DNA of 5,856 nt from Candidatus Zixiibacteriota bacterium (GTDB lineage: Bacteria; Zixibacteria; MSB-5A5; GN15; FEB-12), in contig QNAG01000178.1 in NCBI GenBank assembly GCA_003641415.1, positions 1-5,856 of the forward strand, written 5' to 3'. Below are positions 1-5,856 of this stretch, one piece after another. The notes beneath the pieces are model-generated. The model was not told the origin of the DNA, made no database searches, and worked only from the letters and a program-made list of their open reading frames with translations. Each line of letters opens with the position of its first letter. Within the stretch, counting starts at the first letter, position 1. The position numbers were made by a program, and so were the translations under genes.

Positions 1-488
1 ATGAACCGGTCAAGCGTCTTCCAGAGGGGGAGCTTGAAGCTTCATACGCTACCTACGACTGGGACGTACCGAAGTACAAGAAACCAGAGGACCTCAAACT
101 TAAATTGACCGCGCGAAGTGAAAGTTGGGCAAGCGTGTTTGCTGATGGAGACACAGCCATATTCCGTAACCTGGTACCGGGAAGAACTTACGAAGCGACA
201 GCGAAATATCGGTTAACTCTGTCAGTGGCTGTACCTCGCATGGTGGATATTGAACTTAACGGTAAAATTATCAATCCGGTCTCACCAACAACCGGCCGGA
301 TATCGCGAGTCAGAATCAACCAGGTGAATGTTGATTCCTTTTTGAATCCACCGCTGGTAGAATTGCAGGAGAAAGTCACAGTGCCGCCCACTGCAGAAAA
401 ACACATATTACCAATCCTGCCCCTACCAGAACCTGACATTCAAGCGGACACTGCCACTGTAATAAAGGATAGTTCCGATGAGCGTTAA
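1..488 (+). CDS. RodZ-like protein, C-terminal part (DUF4115 domain), 5' end outside window
   Basis: The frame is open from base 3 to the TAA at 486-488, giving 161 residues of a protein that begins upstream. A TTG at 105 could be read as a start, but it lies inside the domain and the frame is open before it, so it is not the real start. Fragment residues about 31-106 match the DUF4115 pattern found at the C-terminus of RodZ: a beta strand (LKLKLTARSESWASV), a DG turn with an aromatic-containing strand (FADGDTAIFRNL), PG at 59-60, and the late strand VDIELNGK with its NG turn. RodZ is a single-pass membrane protein with a cytoplasmic helix-turn-helix that binds MreB; this periplasmic domain is its outer end. 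The N-terminal parts are not visible, so another protein carrying DUF4115 is possible. After the domain, about 50 residues form a proline-rich tail ending in an acidic, polar stretch. The last 11 bases overlap the next gene. Confidence 0.72.
   Translation, partial: EPVKRLPEGELEASYATYDWDVPKYKKPEDLKLKLTARSESWASVFADGDTAIFRNLVPGRTYEATAKYRLTLSVAVPRMVDIELNGKIINPVSPTTGRISRVRINQVNVDSFLNPPLVELQEKVTVPPTAEKHILPILPLPEPDIQADTATVIKDSSDER
465..469 (+). promoter_or_regulatory. Ribosome binding site of the GT9-like gene
   Basis: AAGGA lies 8 bases before the ATG at 478, inside the end of the RodZ-like gene. It supports that ATG over the next in-frame Met (residue 19), and with the 11-base overlap suggests translational coupling to the upstream gene. 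Confidence 0.55.
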
Positions 489-1047
489 GAACCTCATCGC
501 CAGAGCGAAAGTAAACCGCCTTAAACAAAAAATGCAGATGGTCACATTTGATTTTCCCGCCTCTCTGCAAAAGCCAAAAAGTGTCCTGGTTTGCCTTCCC
601 GGAGAATTGCGAGAACTAACCCTGGTGAAACAATTTCTGCCAAGAATAACAGAAGTGTTTAAGCCAGCCCCAATCACTCTTTTGGCGATGCCGGGACTGA
701 TGATAACCGATATTTTCCCGCGCAAAGGATTCTCTATTTTAACTCCCACAACGGATCAAATAACATGGTCGGGGGTTGCCAAAAAAAGCTACTTGCAAAT
801 GCTCGCTAAAGAGAAATTCGATCTCATTCTTGACCTGAACTTTAACCCGTCATGGTTTACATCAAGCATCCTCCTAAATTTTCCACAAGCAGTAAGAGTC
901 GGACGCGGTAATCATCTCGGCAAACCATATTACAACCTGGAAATAAAGACAAAATACCTCCGTGACGAACGTAACATTTATCGTTCTTTGCTGGAGACAC
1001 TTCAATTGTTGAAAGAAAGCCACTCAACCGAAAAACAGCATCGCTAA
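478..1047 (+). CDS. Small protein resembling the N-terminal half of GT9 glycosyltransferases (or DUF6913-like); function unknown
   Basis: This is a 189-residue protein that I cannot assign firmly. It starts with a basic helix (residues 3-20, rich in K and R) and has no signal peptide or membrane segment. A Rossmann-like pattern follows: strand KSVLVCLP at 34-41, strand ITLLAMP at 66-72, and strand FDLILDLNF at 114-122, then RVGRG at 140-144 and a helix YRSLLETLQLL at 168-178. That order (K-x-hydrophobic strand, D-L-hydrophobic-D-L, R-x-G, then a leucine-rich helix) is what the first domain of heptosyltransferase-type GT9 enzymes shows. GT9 proteins are usually about 340-380 residues, and the nucleotide-sugar-binding second domain is absent here. 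An alternative is the DUF6913 group of short Bacteroidetes proteins, which from memory share the basic first helix and the FDL-hydrophobic strand. The gene overlaps the RodZ-like gene by 11 bases and ends 15 bases before smc in the same reading frame. The link to either family is inference by eye; no catalytic role should be assumed. Confidence 0.6.
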   Translation: MSVKNLIARAKVNRLKQKMQMVTFDFPASLQKPKSVLVCLPGELRELTLVKQFLPRITEVFKPAPITLLAMPGLMITDIFPRKGFSILTPTTDQITWSGVAKKSYLQMLAKEKFDLILDLNFNPSWFTSSILLNFPQAVRVGRGNHLGKPYYNLEIKTKYLRDERNIYRSLLETLQLLKESHSTEKQHR

Positions 1048-1053
1048 TTTCCT

Positions 1054-1058
1054 GGAGG
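1054..1058 (+). promoter_or_regulatory. Ribosome binding site of smc
   Basis: GGAGG sits in the 15-base gap after the upstream stop, only 4 bases before the TTG at 1063. No other start codon lies in frame between the TAA at 1045-1047 and this TTG, so this strong site decides the non-ATG start. Confidence 0.7.
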
Positions 1059-1062
1059 AAAA

Positions 1063-4000
1063 TTGTATCTAAAACGACTGGACATTATAGGATTTAAATC
1101 CTTCGCCAATAAAACTGCTATTCAATTCTCGCAGGGGATCACCGCTGTGGTGGGTCCTAACGGTTGCGGTAAAACAAACATTCTCGACGCACTGCGCTGG
1201 GTTCTGGGAGAACAGCGAACTTCGCTGCTCCGCGGAAACAAAATGGAGGAAATCATTTTTAATGGTACCAGCGAAGTAAAACCTCTGGGAATGAGCGAAG
1301 TAACACTGACGCTGGTAAACAACCGCGGTATCCTCCCCACCGAGTACGGTGAGGTTCAGGTAACCCGGCGGTTATTCCGCAGCGGCGAATCAGAATACCT
1401 CCTCAATAAGGTTCCGTGCCGTCTCAAAGATATTATAGAGCTCTTTTACGATACCGGCGTTGGGGCGCGATCATACTCTGTTATTCAACAGGATATGATT
1501 GATGCCGTAATCTCAGACAAAGCCGAAGAAAGGCGTTTTCTATTTGAGGAAGCGGCTGGTATTACCAAGTACAAGCAGCGTAAAAAAGCTGCTCTGCGTA
1601 AACTGGAAGCAACCGAGGCTGATTTCCTTCGACTCGGAGACATCTATTCCGAGGTCCAAACCCAGGTCCGCTCGCTGAAACGTCAATTCAAGAAAGCTGA
1701 AAGGTACCAGCAGGCAGCCGACGAAATCAAAAACTGGGAGTTGTACCTTAGTTCTCGACGTATGACTAACATTCAAAAAGATAAACGTGAGATTGGAGTA
1801 CGTCTGAAGACCGTGACCGATGCGGTGATTGAAGTCGAAACCTCTATCGAAAAAAAATCAGCTCAGCTCGAAGTTGAACGCGGGCAACAAACCGACATGG
1901 ACCAAAAGTTGGCCAGTGTCAGCAGTGACGCCTTTGATATTTCCGAACAAGCTCATACCCTGGAAAACAAAATTGTAGTTCTCAGCGAAAAACGATCCAA
2001 CGCCCGCACACTCTGCGAACGTAACGAAGCAGACATTCACGGTTTTCAGGAACGCACCCGCATTCTTAGTGAGCAGACGCTCGAAGCTGAGGATACACTG
2101 AAAACGCAACAGGACGAGCTCTCCTCTTTGGAAGTTAAACTGCAGGAAGCACAGCGAGTACAGGGTGAAGCCGACCGACGCTTGCTCGAGGCGAGAACTA
2201 CAAAAGAATCCGAAAATCACGAATTGCTTGAACTGGAAGGAAAGTTATCCTCGGAGAAAGCCGAGGATGACAACCTACGCGAACAAGAATTGGAGCTAAC
2301 GGCGCTGGTAGAAAATCTGAATCGTCAATACGATCAGGTTAAAAATGAAAGCGCCCCGCTGTCTGGTAGCATTGATGAAAAGCAACTCCAAAGGGACTCA
2401 CTCAAAAAGGACAAAGCCTCCTCCGAGAAAACACTCGCTGACTTGACCGACAACATGAATGATATGGTCGAACAGAGCGAAGAGGCTACGGTTGAAATAT
2501 CCAATCTGACAGCATCAATTGAGGCTTGCCAGGCGCGCAAGAGTCTCCTTGAGGAGATGATTCTTCAATATGAAGGTTACGAATCCGGCGTGATCGCAAC
2601 CATGGAAATAAGGGAGCTTTGGCCAGGCATTGCGGGGACAGTGGCGGATAAATTTGTCCCTTCAGATGGCATGGAGGCCGCTGCTGAAGCCGCCCTGGGT
2701 GAAATTGCCGGTTACATTATCTGCGACAACAGGACAACCGCTGAAGATATCATTCGCTATCTCAAGGACGAGAAAAAGGGGAAGATCGGCCTCCTGGTGC
2801 CAACCAGCGGAATACTCAATCCGGTAGAGCGACGTCCGGAAATTGATCTGCCGGAGTTCGTCGGATGGCTCGATAGTTTCATTACAACCGACGAGAACCT
2901 GCGCCCTCTAATGGGAGCAGTCCTCTCACGAACAGCAGTGTTTCAGGCTGGCTCTGATCCAACTCCTCTTCTGGAACGTCTCCCATACGGTTTCTCGGCT
3001 GTTTCCACCGATGGTGTTCTCTACAATAGAAACGCCATTACAGGTGGCTCGGATGACAAGTTCCCGCTCTTCCGTCGCCGTGAAAAGATAGCCGAGCAGG
3101 AAACAGCATTAACCGAACTAACCGCAAAAAATACGGCTGCCCGGGAACGGAAAAATTGCTTGGTTGCCGATATTGCCGCTGCGCGCGCCAGATCAGGTCA
3201 ACTGACAGAAGAAATCAAATCACTCGATGAACAATTGCAGTCGCTTGAACGAGAGATCGGCGACCTGGAATATCAATATCGGACAGCTCAAACCGAAATG
3301 AGTCGTCTTGTCCGGGAACGCCAGACTGCGACCGACAAACGGGAGCACATTCGTAATCGACAACTCAACCTCGAACTGGACTACACCAAACTATCCGATA
3401 AGAAAAAACTCCTGGTCTCAACCATGTCTGAGGGTGGAGAACGTCTGGCCGTATTTGAAAATGCGGCCTCTTCATCTTTGGAACAGGTGTCTCGGCTTCA
3501 GATAGGTGTGGTTGAAGCTCGCAGCCGAATAGAACAAACACAAAGCAAACTGTCCCATATCCGCCAACTTCGTGATGAAATTGGTCGTACCATTGATACA
3601 AAGAAAGACGAAATACGGCGTGCTCGATCAGAGATTGATTCCTCCACTGACACGATAGCAGTGCTTGAAAAACAACTCAAGGAAACCTTTGAAAAGCGTT
3701 CACGAGTCGAGTCTCTTCAGAACGAATTGCAGGGTAACCGCGCTGAGGTACTTGAGCAACTTTCGACAAGCGAAGGAGAGCTTAAAAAGCTCCGACTTGA
3801 CCGCGAAACGCTCAACGATGAAAAGCACCAGTTGGAAATGCGCCTTACCACTTTTGAATCGGAACTCAGCGCTTTGTTGGATCGAATAAGTCAGGATTAC
3901 GAACTCGACCTGAACGAGGTCGAGGCTCCCTGCCCCGATGAATCGCTGAGTGAAGCTGAAGCAAGAGAATTTCTTATCTCAAAGAAGGAACAATTAAAAA

Positions 4001-4773
4001 ATTATGGTATGGTGAATCTACTGGCGCTCGATGAATACAAGGGTGCCGCCGATCGAGAAAAATTCCTCGGGGAGCAGATCGCCGATCTTGAAAACGCTCG
4101 CAAAGATCTCACCAAGACCATATCCAAGATCAATCAGACAGCCCGCCAAATGTTCAATGAAACGTTTGAAAAAGTCCAGGCGAATTTCAAGAAATTGTTC
4201 ACGGAATTATTCAGTGGCGGCGAAGCCAGCATCAAATTGGTAGATTCCGACAACCCGCTGGAGTCAGATATCGAGATAATCGCTCGTCCGCGCGGCAAGA
4301 AATTACTATCCATCACCATGATGTCTGGTGGCGAACGAGCCTTAACGGCCATATCCCTCCTCTTCTCTCTATACTTGGTCAAGCCATCGCCTTTTTGCAT
4401 CCTTGATGAAATCGATGCCCCTCTTGACGATGCCAATTGCCGACGGTTCCTGAAAATCCTCGATAAGTTCTCAGACTATACCCAGTTCGTGGCTATCACT
4501 CACAACAAAATCACGATGGAAGCCGCCAACAATCTCTATGGGGTCACGATGGAACAACCGGGGATCTCACAGTTGGTAGCAGTCAGGTTCACCGAGGAAG
4601 ATGAGAGCGACGAAATAGTTAAGATCGTTCATGATGAGGATACTGACGCAATAGCCAACAATACAGTAGCTACCGAGCCGACCATGGAAACTCTTGACGA
4701 TCTACCTCAAGCTGTTCGAGAACGAATCGAAGAATCCATCCCCTCAACTGTCGATCCGGATAAAGGGCAGTAG
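1063..4773 (+). CDS. smc: Chromosome segregation/condensation ATPase SMC
   Basis: A complete 1236-residue bacterial SMC, the long-armed ATPase that with ScpA and ScpB compacts and separates chromosomes. The TTG start gives the family's characteristic beginning (MYLKRLDIIGFKSFA), and the next in-frame ATG (Met61) lies beyond the P-loop. Domains: N-terminal head at about 1-170 with Walker A GPNGCGKTN at 31-39 (Lys37), LLRGNKM at 55-61, Q-loop YSVIQQDMI at 138-146 (Gln143) and EERRFLFEEAAGITKYKQRK at 155-174; first coiled-coil arm at about 175-505; hinge at about 515-665; second arm at about 670-1045; C-terminal head with signature MSGGERALTA at 1087-1096, Walker B FCILDEID at 1111-1118 (Asp1115, Glu1116), D-loop LDDAN at 1121-1125 and H-loop THNK at 1146-1149. 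All catalytic positions are present. Oddities are Thr in place of the usual Ser after the P-loop Lys, QQD where GQG is usual in the Q-loop, a degenerate hinge glycine motif, and an acidic tail from about 1177 that makes the protein some 50 residues longer than B. subtilis SMC. The C-terminal head leads 16 bases later into ftsY, a known smc neighbour. Confidence 0.98.
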   Translation: MYLKRLDIIGFKSFANKTAIQFSQGITAVVGPNGCGKTNILDALRWVLGEQRTSLLRGNKMEEIIFNGTSEVKPLGMSEVTLTLVNNRGILPTEYGEVQVTRRLFRSGESEYLLNKVPCRLKDIIELFYDTGVGARSYSVIQQDMIDAVISDKAEERRFLFEEAAGITKYKQRKKAALRKLEATEADFLRLGDIYSEVQTQVRSLKRQFKKAERYQQAADEIKNWELYLSSRRMTNIQKDKREIGVRLKTVTDAVIEVETSIEKKSAQLEVERGQQTDMDQKLASVSSDAFDISEQAHTLENKIVVLSEKRSNARTLCERNEADIHGFQERTRILSEQTLEAEDTLKTQQDELSSLEVKLQEAQRVQGEADRRLLEARTTKESENHELLELEGKLSSEKAEDDNLREQELELTALVENLNRQYDQVKNESAPLSGSIDEKQLQRDSLKKDKASSEKTLADLTDNMNDMVEQSEEATVEISNLTASIEACQARKSLLEEMILQYEGYESGVIATMEIRELWPGIAGTVADKFVPSDGMEAAAEAALGEIAGYIICDNRTTAEDIIRYLKDEKKGKIGLLVPTSGILNPVERRPEIDLPEFVGWLDSFITTDENLRPLMGAVLSRTAVFQAGSDPTPLLERLPYGFSAVSTDGVLYNRNAITGGSDDKFPLFRRREKIAEQETALTELTAKNTAARERKNCLVADIAAARARSGQLTEEIKSLDEQLQSLEREIGDLEYQYRTAQTEMSRLVRERQTATDKREHIRNRQLNLELDYTKLSDKKKLLVSTMSEGGERLAVFENAASSSLEQVSRLQIGVVEARSRIEQTQSKLSHIRQLRDEIGRTIDTKKDEIRRARSEIDSSTDTIAVLEKQLKETFEKRSRVESLQNELQGNRAEVLEQLSTSEGELKKLRLDRETLNDEKHQLEMRLTTFESELSALLDRISQDYELDLNEVEAPCPDESLSEAEAREFLISKKEQLKNYGMVNLLALDEYKGAADREKFLGEQIADLENARKDLTKTISKINQTARQMFNETFEKVQANFKKLFTELFSGGEASIKLVDSDNPLESDIEIIARPRGKKLLSITMMSGGERALTAISLLFSLYLVKPSPFCILDEIDAPLDDANCRRFLKILDKFSDYTQFVAITHNKITMEAANNLYGVTMEQPGISQLVAVRFTEEDESDEIVKIVHDEDTDAIANNTVATEPTMETLDDLPQAVRERIEESIPSTVDPDKGQ

Positions 4774-4789
4774 GCAAACGGATACAATT

Positions 4790-5710
4790 ATGTTCAGCTC
4801 CTTTGATAAACTTAAAAAATCCCTCGGCAAGACCAAGGATCGCCTGATTGGGCAGATATCCCAGGTCGTCCGGCGGCGAAAAATCGACGATGACCTCCTT
4901 GACGAAATTGAAGAAATCCTGATCGAAGCTGATGTTGGCGTGGCTGCTACTATGCGCCTGATCAAGAGCGTGAAACTGAAGGCTAAAGAGCGCAAACTAA
5001 CCGACGGTGAAGATGTTCTGACTCTTCTTAAGGAAGAAATTACTGTTATCCTTGCCCGTAAAGGGTCGCCGTTGTTTAACGAAAACGATCCCAAACCTGT
5101 GGTGTGGCTCATAGTCGGAGTCAATGGAGTAGGCAAAACCACAACAATAGGGAAACTCGCGACAAAGTTCTCGCAAGATGGCAAGAAAGTGATAATTGCT
5201 GCGTGTGATACTTTTCGAGCAGCCGCCATTGACCAGATAACAATCTGGGCCGAGCGCAGCAAGGTTGATATTATCAAGTCCCAGGACGGCGCCGATCCGG
5301 CTTCGGTAGCTTTTGATGCCGCCAAAGCGGCTGTCGCGCGTTCGGCTGATCTACTGTTAGTTGACACGGCTGGACGGCTGCATACTAAGGCGAATCTCAT
5401 GGAAGAGCTCAAGAAAATCAAGAGAGTGGTGAATAAAGCCATCCCCAACGCTCACATATACAGCAAGCTGATTATCGATGGCTCCACCGGTCAGAATGCT
5501 ATTAACCAGGTTAAAATTTTTACCGAAGCTGTTGGATGTGATGGAATCATCGTCACCAAGCTGGACGGAACCGCCAAAGGGGGCGTGATGATAGCTGTGG
5601 CGGAAGAGCTGGGAGTGCCGGTAGACTTTATCGGGTTGGGCGAAACCATTGACGATCTACAGCGATTTGATCCGACTCAGTTTGCGGAGGCTTTGTGTGC
5701 TGATGGTTGA
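4790..5710 (+). CDS. ftsY: Signal recognition particle receptor FtsY (NG-domain GTPase)
   Basis: A complete 306-residue SRP receptor GTPase. It docks SRP-ribosome complexes at the inner membrane and, by reciprocal GTP hydrolysis with Ffh, hands nascent membrane proteins to SecYEG. The start is ATG at 4790. A longer reading from TTG at 4694 would run 80 bases into smc and add residues unlike FtsY, whereas MFSSFDKLKKSLGKTKDRL from 4790 is the usual amphipathic membrane-targeting helix. The N domain (about 1-95) contains DDLLDEIEEILIEADVG at 34-50. The G domain has G1 GVNGVGKTTT (110-119), I-box region DTFRAAA (140-146), GADPASVAFDA (167-177), G3 DTAGR (192-196), STGQNA (232-237), G4 TKLDG (256-260) and the closing GLGE with DLQRFDP (282-295). 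There is no acidic A domain as in E. coli; the length is closer to the short Thermotoga or Bacillus forms. The 16-base gap after smc has only a weak Shine-Dalgarno (GGA at 4780-4782), so coupling with smc translation is plausible. DGSTGQN replaces the more usual DATTGQN. Confidence 0.98.
   Translation: MFSSFDKLKKSLGKTKDRLIGQISQVVRRRKIDDDLLDEIEEILIEADVGVAATMRLIKSVKLKAKERKLTDGEDVLTLLKEEITVILARKGSPLFNENDPKPVVWLIVGVNGVGKTTTIGKLATKFSQDGKKVIIAACDTFRAAAIDQITIWAERSKVDIIKSQDGADPASVAFDAAKAAVARSADLLLVDTAGRLHTKANLMEELKKIKRVVNKAIPNAHIYSKLIIDGSTGQNAINQVKIFTEAVGCDGIIVTKLDGTAKGGVMIAVAEELGVPVDFIGLGETIDDLQRFDPTQFAEALCADG
5686..5690 (+). promoter_or_regulatory. Ribosome binding site of the YjbQ-family gene
   Basis: GGAGG lies within the last codons of ftsY. 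It is 12 bases before the ATG at 5703 but 6 bases before an in-frame GTG at 5697, so it bears on which start is used. Its position implies coupling with ftsY translation. Confidence 0.5.
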
Positions 5711-5856
5711 GTTTACAGTACCAACATCAGAGCGGGAACAGATGCTCGATATCACCTCCCTGGTGCGAGAAGCGGTCAACAAAAGCGGTGTCTCCGACGG
5801 TGTTGCTTTCTGCCATGTTCCCCATACCACAGCAGCAATAACAATCAATGAAAACG
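5703..5856 (+). CDS. yjbQ: YjbQ/UPF0047 family protein (secondary thiamine-phosphate synthase-like), 3' end outside window
   Basis: The first 51 codons of a gene that runs off the window. The protein opens with a strand (VEFTVPT), then REQMLDITSLVREAVNKSGV at residues 11-30, DGVAFCHVPHTTAAI at 32-46 and TINEN at 47-51. The pattern 'SGV-x-x-G-...-HTTAAITINEN' is the hallmark of YjbQ/UPF0047 proteins, compact beta-rich proteins of about 130-140 residues. Their conserved His and Asn/Glu residues cluster in a presumed metal-binding pocket. E. coli YjbQ has weak reported thiamine-phosphate synthase activity, but the physiological role is unsettled. The ATG at 5703 gives the N-terminus expected by homology and overlaps ftsY by 8 bases. 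An in-frame GTG at 5697 has better ribosome-site spacing and would add two residues (overlap 14 bases). The family call is secure, while the exact start and the biochemical role are less so. Confidence 0.9.
   Translation, partial: MVEFTVPTSEREQMLDITSLVREAVNKSGVSDGVAFCHVPHTTAAITINEN

Noticed and set aside
1..111. ATG at base 1 opening a short frame of 36 codons
   Set aside because: It stops after 36 codons, is out of frame with the DUF4115 coding sequence that spans the same bases, and its product resembles nothing.
423..749. Minus-strand open frame of 108 residues across the RodZ-like/GT9-like junction
   Set aside because: No plausible start context or domain, and both plus-strand genes here are supported by family patterns and a ribosome site.
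1858..2220. Minus-strand open frame of 120 residues inside smc
   Set aside because: It is a shadow of the coiled-coil coding sequence: Glu and Lys codons read backwards give Phe- and Leu-rich sequence with no domain.
4754..4761. Eight-base palindrome ATCCGGAT near the end of smc
   Set aside because: Too short, with no U-run following it, and inside coding sequence; expected by chance and not a terminator or operator.
4694..4789. Longer ftsY start at TTG 4694
   Set aside because: It would overlap smc by 80 bases and add 32 residues unlike any FtsY N-terminus; the ATG at 4790 begins with the expected targeting helix.
4744..5448. Long minus-strand open frame (234 residues) opposite ftsY
   Set aside because: It mirrors the codons of a clear ftsY, its product is rich in Ser and Arg with no recognisable domain, and it would overlap two essential genes.

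Overview
The window is a densely packed, single-strand stretch of a bacterial chromosome. It holds five genes, all on the + strand, which look like one co-transcribed housekeeping cluster: the 3' end of a RodZ-like (DUF4115) gene, a small gene with distant resemblance to the first half of GT9 glycosyltransferases, a complete smc, a complete ftsY, and the 5' end of a YjbQ/UPF0047 family gene. The junctions are an 11-base overlap (478-488), a 15-base gap (1048-1062), a 16-base gap (4774-4789) and an overlap of 8 or 14 bases at 5697/5703-5710. There is no non-coding stretch longer than 16 bases. I see no terminator, tRNA, rRNA, CRISPR array, insertion sequence or clear repeat.

Organism: base composition is mixed (about half G+C by eye). 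The SMC is of the bacterial type. The FtsY is a short NG-only form without a long acidic N-terminal domain. The adjacency of smc and ftsY is known from Firmicutes (rnc-smc-ftsY in Bacillus), but here the gene before smc is not rnc. The small second gene resembles proteins I associate with the Bacteroidetes/FCB side of the tree. My guess is an uncultured or little-studied lineage near the FCB group (Zixibacteria-like), with low confidence.

How the genes fit together: RodZ proteins link the MreB cytoskeleton to the membrane for cell shape. SMC is the ATP-driven core of the chromosome condensation and segregation complex. FtsY is the membrane receptor that delivers signal recognition particle-ribosome complexes to the Sec translocon. 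YjbQ is a small conserved protein with weak reported thiamine-phosphate synthase activity. They share growth-linked expression rather than a single pathway. I found no sign of a defence system, mobile element or other new system. The points worth a second look are protein-level variations: an altered SMC hinge glycine motif, an acidic SMC tail, a half-length GT9-like protein, a RodZ-like tail, and some unusual start-site arrangements.
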